From: Uliginosibacterium sp. 31-16
Lineage (GTDB): Bacteria > Pseudomonadota > Gammaproteobacteria > Burkholderiales > Rhodocyclaceae
Direction of reading: 5' to 3'
Assembly: GCF_030730865.1 (NCBI RefSeq)
Contig: NZ_JAVALZ010000003.1
Location: 1 to 64,000 of the forward strand
DNA length: 64,000 bases
Shown: positions 15,965 through 25,954 of the stretch, piece after piece
Layout: each line of letters begins with the position of its first letter
How positions within the stretch are numbered: the stretch's first letter is position 1
Program-made: the position numbers and the translations under genes
The notes under the pieces: generated by a model
Told to the model about the DNA's origin: nothing
Seen by the model: only the letters and a program-made list of their open reading frames with translations
The model's database searches: none

Positions 15965-16267
15965 ATGAACAAGTCCGAACTGCTGGCAGCTATTGCCGAA
16001 AAAACCAATCAGTCCAAGGCTGCCACCGGTGAGTTCCTTGACGCAACCATCGCTGTGATCGAAGCAGCTGTTGCCTCCGGCGACCCGGTTGCCCTCGTTG
16101 GCTTCGGCACCTTCAAGGCCGCTCCGCGCGCTGCTCGCGAAGGCAAGAATCCGAAGACCGGTGAAAAGATCAAGATCGCCGCAACCACCGTGCCGCGCTT
16201 CACAGCCGGCGCTGGCTTCAAGGCCCTGGTTGCCGCTGGCAAGGCCAAGAAGGCTGCCAAGAAGTAA
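15965..16267 (+). CDS. hupB: DNA-binding protein HU
   Basis: A 100-residue HU/IHF-family nucleoid protein: MNKSELLAAIAEKTNQSKAA start, GFGTFKAAPRAAREGKNPKTGE DNA-binding arm, and VPRFTAGAGFKALV near the end. The Lys/Ala-rich tail (KAKKAAKK) is slightly longer than in E. coli HU and recalls betaproteobacterial HU. GAGGAG precedes the ATG, and an efficient terminator follows. I rejected the upstream in-frame extension to 15761 because it crosses the previous terminator. Confidence 0.95.
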   Translation: MNKSELLAAIAEKTNQSKAATGEFLDATIAVIEAAVASGDPVALVGFGTFKAAPRAAREGKNPKTGEKIKIAATTVPRFTAGAGFKALVAAGKAKKAAKK

Positions 16268-16290
16268 GCTTCGCTTTACCTGCTTACCCG

Positions 16291-16322
16291 AACGGGGCGC
16301 CTCTGGCGCCCCGTTTGTTTTG
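16291..16322 (+). terminator. Rho-independent terminator of hupB
   Basis: AACGGGGCGCC (16291-16301) pairs perfectly with GGCGCCCCGTT (16305-16315) around a 3-base loop and is followed by TTTGTTTT. Confidence 0.93.
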
Positions 16323-16385
16323 GTCTTCCCATTCCGTTCTGGCTACTGGCAGACCTGCCCAAAGGGGCAGTAAATGCCTCGTTGA

Positions 16386-16413
16386 TCAAGTCAATTCTCT
16401 GCCTTGCCGTTAA
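16386..16413 (+). promoter_or_regulatory. Probable FliA (sigma-28) promoter for the chemosensory cluster
   Basis: TCAAGTCA (16386-16393), a 12-base spacer and GCCGTTAA (16406-16413) resemble the flagellar sigma-28 consensus TAAAGTTT-N11-GCCGATAA. It lies 103 bases before the first MCP gene. Similar sites precede motA (56445), the Cache MCP (32167) and cheV (61836). Confidence 0.65.
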
Positions 16414-16515
16414 GCCTGACACCTACCGGATGAAGTGGGTACGTCAACCTCTTGGGTTTGACGTAATGACCAACACGCGGCGCATTGCAGCCTGGCGCCC
16501 AGGGAGTGATGCGCG

Positions 16516-17673
16516 ATGCATGAAGTTCCCGGAAAGTCGGGGCGTACCACCGGTTTGCCTCTTGCTGGCGGCCTGATTCTGGCCAATCTCCTGCTGATGT
16601 GTGTGCTGGCTCGGCACTGGGGATGGGGTTTGTTGGCAGGGCTGGTGATAGGCGCTTTGTTGCTCTGGCGTCTGTGGCCGAAAACCTCCCGGGCGGAACC
16701 GCCGCGAGTCGAGCCTGGGCTTGAACCACCGCAGACTGATTCAGCGCACCGGTATTTCAGCATTGTGCATGGCGTGGTGCCTCTGTGGCGGCGGCATGTC
16801 GTGTCCGTTCAGGAGCAGATCCGTGAGGCTGTCGAAGCGTTGACGACCCGGTTCGCCAATCTTTCTACACAACTTCGCCAGGTGGCTGGCGGCGACGCTG
16901 GGAGCAGCGCCGCACTGTCCGCAGTGACGCGTGCTGAAGACGGCTTGCAGCAGATATCTGTCACGCTGGGCAAGACCCGTGAGGTGACCGATACGCTGGT
17001 GCGCGAGATCGGGCTGGTCGCTGCTCACATGGACAGTTTGCGGCAGATGGCCGAACAGGTCGGAGCGATTGCCAAACAGACCAACCTGCTGGCCTTGAAC
17101 GCGGCGATAGAAGCTGCCCGGGCTGGCGAGGCCGGACGCGGATTTTCTGTCGTGGCTGACGAGGTGCGCAAGCTCTCATCGCAGTCGGCCGAGGCCGGCA
17201 ACAGCATCAGCCAGACGGTAAGAACAGTCGAAGACTCAATGCGGCAAGCCCTGGAGCAGTCCCGCCGGGTGGCGGATGAACAGCAGGAGATGGTGCACGA
17301 GTCTGAGGTGACTGCCCAGCGGATCGTCAGCGAATTCCAGAGCGTTACCAGTGCCATGCAGCACGACATGGCAGCTTTGCAGCAGGAGCGCCAGACCGTG
17401 CAGGCTGATGTCGAGCAGGTACTGATCAGCTTGCAGTTCCAGGACCGTATCAGTCAGATCATCGAGCATGTCAGTGCCGACATGTCGCGCTTTGATGAGT
17501 TGTCGCAAAGCGTAGCGGACCGCGGTTTTGCTGAGGTGGAGATGACTTCGGCAGAGGACTGGCAAGCACAGCTGGCGGCAAGCTACACCATGCTTGAGCA
17601 GCACCAGGTGCATCGCGGTGAAACCGGGGCGAGCAAAGCCGTTCCCGCAGCGAACTCGATCACATTTTTCTAG
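16516..17673 (+). CDS. Methyl-accepting chemotaxis protein without a periplasmic sensor
   Basis: A 385-residue chemoreceptor. Two transmembrane segments (about 14-33 and 37-53) are separated by only a few residues, so there is no periplasmic ligand domain. The signalling tip [33 protein letters not shown] is intact, flanked by long coiled coils. The C-terminus ends SITFF, an aromatic tail found on some proteobacterial receptors. There is no clear HAMP domain. It probably senses a cytoplasmic or membrane state and feeds the CheA encoded downstream. It is the first gene behind the FliA-type promoter and 20 bases before cheY. Confidence 0.88.
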   Translation: MHEVPGKSGRTTGLPLAGGLILANLLLMCVLARHWGWGLLAGLVIGALLLWRLWPKTSRAEPPRVEPGLEPPQTDSAHRYFSIVHGVVPLWRRHVVSVQEQIREAVEALTTRFANLSTQLRQVAGGDAGSSAALSAVTRAEDGLQQISVTLGKTREVTDTLVREIGLVAAHMDSLRQMAEQVGAIAKQTNLLALNAAIEAARAGEAGRGFSVVADEVRKLSSQSAEAGNSISQTVRTVEDSMRQALEQSRRVADEQQEMVHESEVTAQRIVSEFQSVTSAMQHDMAALQQERQTVQADVEQVLISLQFQDRISQIIEHVSADMSRFDELSQSVADRGFAEVEMTSAEDWQAQLAASYTMLEQHQVHRGETGASKAVPAANSITFF

Positions 17674-17693
17674 TTTCATGGAAACCACTTGTC

Positions 17694-18062
17694 ATGGCAA
17701 AGACCATTCTGATAGTTGATGATTCGATGAGCTTGCGTACCACGCTGGGGATTGCCCTGAAAGGCTCCGGCTACGATGTCGTTGAGGCGGTGGATGGCAA
17801 GGATGGACTGGCCAAGCTGGATGGCCGCAAATACAACCTGATCATTTCCGACGTCAACATGCCAAACATGGATGGACTTAGTTTCGTCAAAGCGGCCAAA
17901 GCCATGGCGGGTTACCGCTTCACACCGGTGCTGATGCTTACGACCGAGGGCGACGCGGGCAAGATGGCCGAAGGCAAGGCGGCCGGTGTGCGTGCCTGGG
18001 TCATCAAGCCCTTCCAGCCCCCGGCTTTGCTGGATGCGGTTGCCAAACTGGTTTCAACATAG
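17694..18062 (+). CDS. cheY: CheY-like single-domain response regulator
   Basis: A 122-residue receiver with the acidic pair D9/D10, phospho-acceptor D53 (IISDVNMPNMDG), Thr in LMLTTEG and Lys in VIKPFQPP. All catalytic residues of a phosphorylatable receiver are present and there is no output domain. It begins 20 bases after the MCP and ends 10 bases before the STAS gene, and should be phosphorylated by the CheA two genes on. Confidence 0.92.
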   Translation: MAKTILIVDDSMSLRTTLGIALKGSGYDVVEAVDGKDGLAKLDGRKYNLIISDVNMPNMDGLSFVKAAKAMAGYRFTPVLMLTTEGDAGKMAEGKAAGVRAWVIKPFQPPALLDAVAKLVST

Positions 18063-18072
18063 GGAGACGGAA

Positions 18073-18366
18073 ATGGCTCTTACCACCCTGGCGCCAGGAC
18101 CGGCTATGCACATCGGCTTGAGCGGCGATCTGACCATTGCAGAGGCCGCCGAAACGCGTGATGCGCTGGCTCTGGCACTCACTACCTCCGAAACCCTGGA
18201 TCTGGATCTGGGGGCTCTGGAGAACATAGATGTGGCCGGTTTGCAGGTACTTCTGGCGCTGCTGCTCGAGAAGCATCCTGTACGTCTGACCAATCCTTCC
18301 GAGGCGCTGCGCAAAGTGGTCGGGTTATTGCATATCGAGGCCTTGCAGAACCGCCTGCCAAATTGA
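18073..18366 (+). CDS. STAS-domain protein without the usual serine
   Basis: A 97-residue single-domain STAS (anti-anti-sigma-like) protein: MHIGLSGDLTIAEAAETRDAL, then LDLDLGALENIDVAGLQVLLALL. In SpoIIAA-type proteins a phosphorylatable Ser follows the conserved Asp of this loop; here it is Val (D53-V54-A55-G56). GGGAGA precedes the ATG at 18073. It sits between cheY and cheA, an order seen in some non-flagellar or accessory chemosensory systems. Its partner is unknown; no anti-sigma kinase is in the window. Confidence 0.83.
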   Translation: MALTTLAPGPAMHIGLSGDLTIAEAAETRDALALALTTSETLDLDLGALENIDVAGLQVLLALLLEKHPVRLTNPSEALRKVVGLLHIEALQNRLPN

Positions 18367-18391
18367 TGATCCTCTTGCCGGGAGACTGTTC

Positions 18392-20398
18392 ATGATTGAC
18401 ATGAAGGCGGCGCGAGGCGCGCTGATCGAAGAGTCGCGCGAGCTGCTCGACGCCATGGATGCGGCCTTGCTGGAACTGGAGCAGGGCGGGCGCAGCTCCG
18501 AGCATATCAATGCCGTATTTCGAGCAGCACATACCATCAAAGGGTCAGCGGGGCTGTTTGGTCTGGACCTGATTGTCGGCTTCACTCATGTGATGGAAAG
18601 TCTGCTGGTTCGCGTGCGCAATGGCGAAATTCCGCTGGACCCGGATCTGCTGTCCCTGTTGTTCGATTGTGGCGCTTATATCCGCAGCCTGATTGATTCA
18701 CTGGCGGACAATGATGACCCGACCGATCCAGACCCCGTGCAGCGTGCGGGTCTGCTTGCAGGCTTGCACGCTTGTCTGGGCGATGCTCCGGCGCTTGCTG
18801 ACAAGAGCGGTGATGCGGAAGCAGTGACGGGTGGAGTGAACCGCTGGCGTGTCCATCTGGATTTTTATGCCGATGCACTTCGCGACGGAATGGACCCCCT
18901 GTCGTTCATCCAGTACCTTGGGCGTCTTGGTGAAATCCTCTCCGTGCGTACCGATAGCAGCCAGTTACCGGCCTTGGCTGATCTTGATCCGGAGCGTAGT
19001 TACCTGCGCTTCGAGGTCGAGCTGGAGTCTGCCGCGAGCCGCGATGAAATTGCGGCCACCTTTGAATTCGTGATGGATGGCAGCGACATCCGTATCGAAC
19101 AATTACCTGCGCAGACGGAAATTCCGCTGCCTGTGGCTGGCGAGGTGCACCTGGCTGACATTGATCGGGCTCCGGTCGTTGAGCGCCGCTTGGGCGGGCG
19201 TCAAACGCTGGTCAAGGTGGAAGCACGCAAGCTCGATGAACTGATCGACACCGTTGGTGAACTGGTGATTGCTGCAGCCAGTGGGCGCATGTTTGTAAGC
19301 AAGAAGCAGTTTGATTCCGTTCACGAAGTGATGAGCGAGATCGAAAAACTGGTTGAACAGATCCGCAACAAATCACTGAACCTGCGCATGACGCCGATTG
19401 GTGATGTCTTCCAGCGTTTCCCGCGCATCGTGCGCGATGTGGCCAAGGATCTTGGCAAGAAGATTGATCTGCAGATCAGTGGAGCCGATGCCGAACTTGA
19501 CAAGGCCATGATTGAAAAACTGGCTGATCCTCTTTTGCATATCGTGCGCAATGCTATCGATCATGGCATCGAACCGGTCGATCAGCGTCTGGCTGTTGGC
19601 AAGGCGGCTGAAGGCAAGTTGCGCCTGCACGCCTATCAGGACTCCGGCAACATCGTTATCGAAGTCAGCGATGACGGACGTGGCCTCAACCAGACACGGA
19701 TTCGTGCCAAAGCCGTCGAACAGGGTCTCATTGCTCCGGACGCGGTGCTGGACGATCAGGCGGTCTTCGCGCTGATTTTCCATCCCGGCTTCTCGACAGC
19801 GGAAAAAGTCAGTGATCTGTCCGGGCGTGGTGTCGGCATGGATGTGGTCCGGCGCAACATCGAGCAGTTGCGTGGCGAGATCGAGATCGAATCTGATCCC
19901 GGGCAGGGCAGCATTTTCCGCATCCGCCTGCCGCTGACGCTGGCAATCATCGATTGTTTCCAGGTTGCGGTGGGAAGTGCCAATTTCGCGATTCCGCTGG
20001 AGCTGGTCGTCGAGTGCATCGATCTTGAAGATGAGCTGGATGACTACAGCATCGTCAATCTGCGTGGTGAGCCGCTGCCCTACATCACCTTGTCCGAAAT
20101 ATTCGGCATAGCCCCCCTGCCATCCGCCACTCGCTGCATGGTGGTGGTGCAAAGCGGGCGGCGGCGGGCCGGCATCCTTGTGGACCGCTTGGTGGGCGAA
20201 CTGCAAGCCGTGATCAAACCGCTGGGCTATCTGCTGCAAGGTGTGCGTGGGCTTGGTGGTGCAACGATTCTGGGCGATGGCAAGGTCGCCCTGATTCTGG
20301 ATGTTCCTGCCTTGTTGGACCTGACTTCGCAACAGGAGGCCGGCAAGGTGCGTCAGGCTGAACGTGGCGGCGAAAACGTTTCGATTTCAATTCAGTAG
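18392..20398 (+). CDS. cheA: Chemotaxis histidine kinase CheA
   Basis: A 668-residue CheA. The HPt/P1 domain has phospho-acceptor H47 (AAHTIKGSAGLFG). A middle region (about 150-235) may be the CheY/CheB-binding part. Dimerisation helices (about 270-345) precede the ATPase domain with N box HIVRNAIDHGIE (about 382), G1 DDGRGL and G2 GRGVGMDVV, and a CheW-like regulatory domain closes the protein. Every catalytic box looks intact. It is the only full-length CheA in the window. Confidence 0.95.
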   Translation: MIDMKAARGALIEESRELLDAMDAALLELEQGGRSSEHINAVFRAAHTIKGSAGLFGLDLIVGFTHVMESLLVRVRNGEIPLDPDLLSLLFDCGAYIRSLIDSLADNDDPTDPDPVQRAGLLAGLHACLGDAPALADKSGDAEAVTGGVNRWRVHLDFYADALRDGMDPLSFIQYLGRLGEILSVRTDSSQLPALADLDPERSYLRFEVELESAASRDEIAATFEFVMDGSDIRIEQLPAQTEIPLPVAGEVHLADIDRAPVVERRLGGRQTLVKVEARKLDELIDTVGELVIAAASGRMFVSKKQFDSVHEVMSEIEKLVEQIRNKSLNLRMTPIGDVFQRFPRIVRDVAKDLGKKIDLQISGADAELDKAMIEKLADPLLHIVRNAIDHGIEPVDQRLAVGKAAEGKLRLHAYQDSGNIVIEVSDDGRGLNQTRIRAKAVEQGLIAPDAVLDDQAVFALIFHPGFSTAEKVSDLSGRGVGMDVVRRNIEQLRGEIEIESDPGQGSIFRIRLPLTLAIIDCFQVAVGSANFAIPLELVVECIDLEDELDDYSIVNLRGEPLPYITLSEIFGIAPLPSATRCMVVVQSGRRRAGILVDRLVGELQAVIKPLGYLLQGVRGLGGATILGDGKVALILDVPALLDLTSQQEAGKVRQAERGGENVSISIQ

Positions 20399-20410
20399 TG
20401 GGAGAACAAC

Positions 20411-22048
20411 ATGAAACTCATCTACAAAATGCTGCTCCTGGTCATTTCGGCACTCGCAGGGATCGCATTCCTGACTTGGTTTGCCTCCAACGAGATGGGC
20501 AAGATCTATACCGCCGCAAATTATGCCAATGAAAATTCTGTTCCTTCACTGCAGACCACGAATGATGCAATAGACCCGTACGCCAAGAATCGCGTCCTGC
20601 TGTGGCGTCTGGCCATTTCGACCGACCAGAAGGATCGTGACAGCCTGCAGAAAGACATGCTGGCCAACGAGCAGAAGATCAACAAGGCGCTCGACGAGTA
20701 CGAGAAGATGATCTCGGACGCCAAGGACGGGGAGAACTTCAAGGCACTGAAGAGCGCTTTTGGTGAGTACTTCGGTTTCAAGAACAAGGTTGTCGAACAG
20801 GTCAAGGCGACCAATGCCGAGACCCTTAACAAGACCGAAAAGCTGGTGGTCCTGATGAAGGAGCATTCCATCTACACAGCCAAGCTCTCCAAAGCCTTCG
20901 ACGATTTGCAGACCTACAATGCGGCGCTCGGCAAGAGCATGGCGGAGGAGGCGCAGAGTGTGCGCTCCCGTGCCGGAACGGTTTCGCTGTTGGTCTCGGG
21001 GATATGCCTGCTGCTGGTTTTCGGGGTCGGGGCTTATGTGATTGTCAGCGTATCGCGTCAGCTTGGTGGTGAGCCGGGTTATGTGGCTGAGATTGCGCGT
21101 CAGGTTGCGCAAGGAAATCTGGCCCTGGATGTGAAAGCCAAGCACAAGGCCAGTGCATTGGGCGCCATGAAAGTAATGGTTGAGCGCTTGTCGATCGTGA
21201 TGAATCAGGTGCGTGCGTCGGCGGACGCGCTGGCTTCCGCTTCCGAGGAACTGGCGTCTTCGTCGACCTCGCTGGCGCAGAACTCCGGTAACCAGGCCGC
21301 GAGCGTGGAAGAAACCAGTGCCTCCATGGAGGAAATTTCGGCAACGGTGATGCAGAACGCTGAAAACGCCAAGGTGACTGACGGGATTGCTTCCAAGTCC
21401 GCAGACGAGGCCAAGCAGGGTGGTGCTGCCGTGGCGGATACGGTGGCCGCCATGCGTCAGATCGCCGAGAAGATTGGCGTGGTGAACAGCATTGCCTACA
21501 AGACCAATCTGCTGGCGCTGAATGCTGCAATTGAAGCCGGGCGTGCCGGCGAACATGGCAAGGGCTTTGCCGTGGTGGCGTCCGAAGTCGGCAAGCTGGC
21601 CGATCGCAGTCAGGCCGCCGCCGAGGAAATCAGCGCCTTGGCAGGCAAGAGCGTATCCCTGGCCGAGCGGGCCGGTACCTTGCTGAACGAAATGGTGCCA
21701 TCCATCAGCCGTACCTCGGATCTGGTGCGCGAAATTTCTGCGGCGTCTGGCGAGCAGCAGAATGGCGTGACCCAGGTCAATCAGGCAATGAGTCAGCTGG
21801 CGCTGACCACGCAGTCGAATGCAGCAGCGTCCGAGGAACTGAGTGCGACGGCCGAATCCATGAGTGCCCAAGCGCAGGAGTTGCAACAGGCCGTGAAATT
21901 CTTCCGTTTGCGTGCGACTGGCGGAGAGCCCTTTGCTGCGCCAGGTGAGACCGGCAAAGCTGTACAGCGGCCGTCGGTCGAGTCTGCGGTGACAATCAAG
22001 AACAGCCATCCGGGCGAAATCGACGAATCCTCCTTCACCAACTTCTGA
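20411..22048 (+). CDS. Methyl-accepting chemotaxis protein with 4-helix-bundle sensor
   Basis: A 545-residue transmembrane receptor: TM1 at about 7-25, a mostly helical periplasmic domain (about 26-190) of the 4HB_MCP type, TM2 at about 194-214, a HAMP-like region ([22 protein letters not shown]) and a long coiled-coil cytoplasmic domain. The tip reads [38 protein letters not shown]. It lies between cheA and cheW in one operon, 12 bases after cheA, so it is probably a dedicated receptor of this array. Confidence 0.92.
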   Translation: MKLIYKMLLLVISALAGIAFLTWFASNEMGKIYTAANYANENSVPSLQTTNDAIDPYAKNRVLLWRLAISTDQKDRDSLQKDMLANEQKINKALDEYEKMISDAKDGENFKALKSAFGEYFGFKNKVVEQVKATNAETLNKTEKLVVLMKEHSIYTAKLSKAFDDLQTYNAALGKSMAEEAQSVRSRAGTVSLLVSGICLLLVFGVGAYVIVSVSRQLGGEPGYVAEIARQVAQGNLALDVKAKHKASALGAMKVMVERLSIVMNQVRASADALASASEELASSSTSLAQNSGNQAASVEETSASMEEISATVMQNAENAKVTDGIASKSADEAKQGGAAVADTVAAMRQIAEKIGVVNSIAYKTNLLALNAAIEAGRAGEHGKGFAVVASEVGKLADRSQAAAEEISALAGKSVSLAERAGTLLNEMVPSISRTSDLVREISAASGEQQNGVTQVNQAMSQLALTTQSNAAASEELSATAESMSAQAQELQQAVKFFRLRATGGEPFAAPGETGKAVQRPSVESAVTIKNSHPGEIDESSFTNF

Positions 22049-22056
22049 GGTGCACC

Positions 22057-22581
22057 ATGGCTGCAGACGAACTTGCTTCGCGCCGCTATCTCACCTTCAG
22101 TCTGCACAAGGAGGTGTTTGCGGTGCCGGTCGGCCCGATACGCGAGATCATCGAGTATCCCGGTGTCACCGAAATCCCGCTGGCCCCCGATTTCCTGCGC
22201 GGGGTCATCAACCTGCGTGGCTCGGTGGTGCCGTTGATCGATATTGCTGCGCGTTTCGGGCGTGGTGCTTCGGAAATCACCTGGCGCACCTGTGTGATCA
22301 TCTTTGAGACTTCACAGGAAGACGCCCTGCATCAGATGCTGGGCATCATGGTGGATACCGTGTACGAAGTTGTTGATGTGCCGGCCGCCCAGATCGAGCC
22401 GCGTCCTGAATTCGGGACCGTGATGCGTACCGAATTTGTCGATGGCATGATCAATCGTAACGGCAAATTCATCATCGTTCTCGATATCGACAAGGTGCTG
22501 AATGCACAGGAACTCAAACGCCTGATTGAGTCCAGTGCTCCGGCAATCGCGCAAGAGCCGCCGCTTGTAACGGAAGCCTGA
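22057..22581 (+). CDS. cheW: Chemotaxis coupling protein CheW
   Basis: A 174-residue single CheW domain: YLTFSLHKEVFAVPVGPIREI, PLAPDFLRGVINLRGSVVPLIDIAARFG and the closing FVDGMINRNGKFIIVLDIDKVL. It links the receptors to CheA. It starts 8 bases after the MCP stop and ends 12 bases before cheR. Confidence 0.94.
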   Translation: MAADELASRRYLTFSLHKEVFAVPVGPIREIIEYPGVTEIPLAPDFLRGVINLRGSVVPLIDIAARFGRGASEITWRTCVIIFETSQEDALHQMLGIMVDTVYEVVDVPAAQIEPRPEFGTVMRTEFVDGMINRNGKFIIVLDIDKVLNAQELKRLIESSAPAIAQEPPLVTEA

Positions 22582-22593
22582 CGGAGAACGGCT

Positions 22594-23433
22594 TTGGATA
22601 TGGCCCTGGACGTGCCCGTGCTGAGATTGTCCGAACAGAGCTTCGGCACCCTGCGGATGCTTTTCGAGCGGGAGAGCGGCATCCGTTTGCGTGACGAAAA
22701 GCGCACGCTTGTCGTGAGCCGTCTGCAGGCCCGGCTTGAGCAGCGGGGCATGCGCTCCATGGAGGATTATTGTGCCCTGCTGTTGCGCCCGGCGGAGCAG
22801 GAAGAGCGACAACGGATGGTGGATGCGCTGACGACTCACGAAACCTATTTTTTTCGTGAGCCACGTCATTTCGAGCATCTGGCACAACAGGCCTTGCCTG
22901 CACTGACCCAGCGTCCCTTGCGGATCTGGAGTGCGGCCTCCTCCACCGGAGAAGAGGTCTACAGCCTGGCCATGACGCTTGCGGAAACCCTCGGGCCGGC
23001 AGGCTGGGAGCTGCTGGGCAGCGATATTTCCACACGCGTGCTGGACGTGGCGCAGCGTGGTCTGTATGTGCTCAACCGGCTTGAATGCATGCCCCGGATG
23101 TTTTTGCAGAAATACTGCCGGCGCGGTTTCGGCCAGTACGAAGGGCAATTGCTGATCAACAGCAGCTTGCGGGCGCGCACACGATTCCTGCGTCACAACC
23201 TGCTGGATGCCAGCAACCCTCTTGGCTCGTTTGATGTGATTTTTCTGCGCAATGTGCTGATCTATTTTGATCCGGAGCGCCGTCGCTATATCGTGCGCAA
23301 CATGATCTCCCGCTTGAATCCAGGCGGTTTCATTTACTTCGGCTCGTCCGAGTCGGTAAGTGGCAGCACGGAAGGGCTGGAGTCTGTTGCTTCCTCCGTG
23401 TTTCGACGCCCAATGCAAAGGATGAAACCATGA
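22594..23433 (+). CDS. cheR: Chemoreceptor methyltransferase CheR
   Basis: A 279-residue SAM-dependent glutamate methyltransferase. The N-terminal helical domain (about 10-80) precedes [11 protein letters not shown], the SAM-binding block [35 protein letters not shown], and [23 protein letters not shown] at 22583-22586 lies 7 bases before the TTG at 22594 and 13 before the ATG at 22600, so TTG is slightly favoured; the two differ by two residues. It overlaps cheB by four bases. Confidence 0.94.
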   Translation: MDMALDVPVLRLSEQSFGTLRMLFERESGIRLRDEKRTLVVSRLQARLEQRGMRSMEDYCALLLRPAEQEERQRMVDALTTHETYFFREPRHFEHLAQQALPALTQRPLRIWSAASSTGEEVYSLAMTLAETLGPAGWELLGSDISTRVLDVAQRGLYVLNRLECMPRMFLQKYCRRGFGQYEGQLLINSSLRARTRFLRHNLLDASNPLGSFDVIFLRNVLIYFDPERRRYIVRNMISRLNPGGFIYFGSSESVSGSTEGLESVASSVFRRPMQRMKP

Positions 23434-24554
23434 TCCGTGTAATGATCATTGATGATTCAGCGGTGGTGCGCTCGGTACTGCAGGAAATCCTGCAGAAGCA
23501 TCACGGCATTGAAGTCCTGGGGACTGCACCGGACCCCATCTTTGCATTGCAGCGCATGGAGCGGGCCTGGCCTGACGTGATCGTGCTGGATGTCGAGATG
23601 CCGCGCATGGATGGCATCACCTTCCTCAAGAAGATCATGGCCGAGCGGCCGACGCCTACCGTGATCTGCTCCTCGCTGACCGAGGCTGGAGCGGAAACCA
23701 CCCTGCAGGCGCTGGAGGCTGGTGCCGTCAGCATCATCACCAAACCCACCACGAAACTGACGGAATTCCTGCGTGATTACGAGGAGGAATTCATCAATGC
23801 GGTGCGTGAGGCCTCCGTTGCCCGGCTCGGAAACATCCGTCCGATAACTCGCAGGTCTGCAGCCCCGACGGCGCCGCCGCGCCCGGCCCCTGTGGCCAGC
23901 GGCGGAGCGGGGGCACGCGAAAAACTGACGGCGGATGCGGTCCTGCCTCCATCGGTCGGGCGTACGGCCATGGTCCGCACCACCGAACAGATCGTTGCGA
24001 TCGGCACCTCGACAGGCGGCACCCAGGCGCTGGAGTATCTGTTCACGAATTTGCCGGCGACGACGCCCGGCATTGTCGTCGTGCAGCACATGCCGCCGAT
24101 GTACACCAAGAGCTTTGCCAATCGCCTGAATCAGCTCTCGCAACTCACCATCAAGGAGGCAGAGACGGGCGACCGGATCCTGCCCGGACATGCCCTGATC
24201 GCCCCGGGCGGCAAACACATGCTGGTTCGGCGCAATGGTGCGCAGTATGACGTGGAGGTGGTGGACGGGCCCTTGGTCTCGCGACACAAGCCTTCTGTTG
24301 ACGTGCTGTTCCGTTCGGTCGCGAAATCTGCCGGTGGCAATGCGCTGGGGGTGATCATGACCGGTATGGGAGATGACGGCGCGCGTGGCATGAAGGAAAT
24401 GTTCGATGCCGGTGCCCGCACGGTGGCGCAGGACGAAGCCAGTTGCGTGGTTTTCGGCATGCCCAAGGAAGCCATCAAGCACGGTGGCGTGCACGAAATC
24501 ATGGGGCTGGAAGACATTCCGGCCCGTCTGCTGGGGCGTGGCGGATCACACTGA
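23430..24554 (+). CDS. cheB: Chemoreceptor methylesterase/deamidase CheB
   Basis: A 374-residue CheB. The receiver has D8/D9 and phospho-acceptor D54 ([11 protein letters not shown]). A linker (about 135-185) leads to the esterase domain with catalytic Ser in [12 protein letters not shown], His in [10 protein letters not shown] and Asp in [10 protein letters not shown]. It starts within the cheR stop (ATGA) and ends 3 bases before the REC-EAL gene. A second cheR-cheB pair is at 58981-61063. Confidence 0.94.
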   Translation: MIRVMIIDDSAVVRSVLQEILQKHHGIEVLGTAPDPIFALQRMERAWPDVIVLDVEMPRMDGITFLKKIMAERPTPTVICSSLTEAGAETTLQALEAGAVSIITKPTTKLTEFLRDYEEEFINAVREASVARLGNIRPITRRSAAPTAPPRPAPVASGGAGAREKLTADAVLPPSVGRTAMVRTTEQIVAIGTSTGGTQALEYLFTNLPATTPGIVVVQHMPPMYTKSFANRLNQLSQLTIKEAETGDRILPGHALIAPGGKHMLVRRNGAQYDVEVVDGPLVSRHKPSVDVLFRSVAKSAGGNALGVIMTGMGDDGARGMKEMFDAGARTVAQDEASCVVFGMPKEAIKHGGVHEIMGLEDIPARLLGRGGSH

Positions 24555-24557
24555 GCA

Positions 24558-25808
24558 ATGGGCGTTCATCTGCATCCCCTTCTTCAATTGCATGGCGCGC
24601 TTGTCGTGGATGACAGCGCGGTACAGCGCATGAACGCAGTGGAGGTCCTGCGCCAGGCCGGTATCCATCGCGTCTATGAGGCAGCGGATGGTCTGGCCGG
24701 ACTGGAGGCGATTCGCAGCCTGTTCCCGCCGCCGGCCCTGCTGGTGGTGGATCTGGAGATGCCCGGCATGGATGGCATCGAGATGCTGCAGACCCTGGCG
24801 ACTGAAAACTACCGGCCTCCCGTGCTGATCGCCAGCGCCACGCATGCTTCACTGGTGGCGTCGGTGGAAACCATGTGCCGCGAACTGGGCCTGCCGATCC
24901 TGGGAGCGTTTGAAAAGCCCTTCACGGCCGAGGTGCTGCAGCGTGCGCTGCTGTCTTTTGATCATATTCTGGATGTGCGCCAGCAACATCGCCGCACCGA
25001 AACCGAGATCAGTGCCGACGAGGTCAGCGACGCACTCGCCGCCGGCCAGATCCAGCCACACTATCAGCCCAAGATCTGTCTGCAGACGGGACAGGTGCTG
25101 GGGCTGGAGGCGCTGGCACGCTGGACCAGTCCGAGCCGGGGCATCGTGTCACCGGCCGCCTTCATCCCGGTGGCGGAAGACAATTGCCTGATCACCGCGC
25201 TGACCCTGAGCATGCTCGGCGCCGTCCTGCCGCAGAGCGTGCAGTGGCAACATCAGGGATTCACGCCCAGCATCGCCGTGAATCTCTCGGCCTTGTCGCT
25301 GACCGAACGCAATTTCGTCGATGAAGTCATCAAGCGTACGCGCGAGGCCGGTGTCGCTCCGGAGAAGATCGTTATCGAAGTGACCGAGTCCGCCCTGATC
25401 TCCGACATGGGAGCAGGTCTGGGAGCGCTGGGGCGCCTGCGCCTGAAGGGTTTCGGTTTGTCGATGGATGACTATGGCACCGGCTTTTCCACCACCCAGC
25501 AGCTCTCGCGCCTGCCGCTGACCGAACTCAAGATCGACCGCTCTTTCGTGTCCAACGCGCCGGACAAGGCCAGCCTGCGCACCATTCTCGCTTCGGTGGT
25601 CCGCATGGGGCTGGATCTGGGCCTGAATACGCTGGCCGAAGGTGTGGAAACCGAGAGCGAATTGCGCCTGCTGCAGAGTCTGGGCTGCCAGCAAGTGCAA
25701 GGCTTCCTGCTGGCCAGACCTATGCCCGGCGATGCTGTGCTGCCCTGGCTGGAGGAAAACGGTGAGCGTGTCCGGGCCCTGGTTGCCGCAGGTTCAGGCG
25801 CGGTCTGA
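24558..25808 (+). CDS. Response regulator with EAL domain (c-di-GMP phosphodiesterase)
   Basis: A 416-residue protein. The receiver (about 14-130) has D18/D19 and D65 (VVDLEMPGMDG). The EAL domain (about 155-400) keeps the residues needed for metal binding and catalysis: LEALARW, VNLSALS, VTESAL, DDYGTGFS, LKIDRSFV, AEGVETE and QVQGFLLA. It should hydrolyse c-di-GMP under control of phosphorylation. It is the last gene of the che operon, so CheA-dependent phosphorylation is the natural inference. The nearby pilus ATPase has a c-di-GMP-binding motif. Confidence 0.92.
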   Translation: MGVHLHPLLQLHGALVVDDSAVQRMNAVEVLRQAGIHRVYEAADGLAGLEAIRSLFPPPALLVVDLEMPGMDGIEMLQTLATENYRPPVLIASATHASLVASVETMCRELGLPILGAFEKPFTAEVLQRALLSFDHILDVRQQHRRTETEISADEVSDALAAGQIQPHYQPKICLQTGQVLGLEALARWTSPSRGIVSPAAFIPVAEDNCLITALTLSMLGAVLPQSVQWQHQGFTPSIAVNLSALSLTERNFVDEVIKRTREAGVAPEKIVIEVTESALISDMGAGLGALGRLRLKGFGLSMDDYGTGFSTTQQLSRLPLTELKIDRSFVSNAPDKASLRTILASVVRMGLDLGLNTLAEGVETESELRLLQSLGCQQVQGFLLARPMPGDAVLPWLEENGERVRALVAAGSGAV

Positions 25809-25954
25809 GTGAGCGTGCTTAGCCGGATCTCACACGGCTTTAACTCGTTTTTCCTCAGTACGACAAGCCTTCACGCACGATCTTGATAGCCTTCCGGCGG
25901 TGGTTCGGGCCAGCCTGTTGCTACCCGCCACTCCCTCTGGAGGCGTATCAAATC

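Noticed and set aside
20546-22009. Minus-strand open frame of 487 codons opposite the second MCP
   Set aside because: Antisense shadow of a well-supported chemoreceptor; no recognisable domain.
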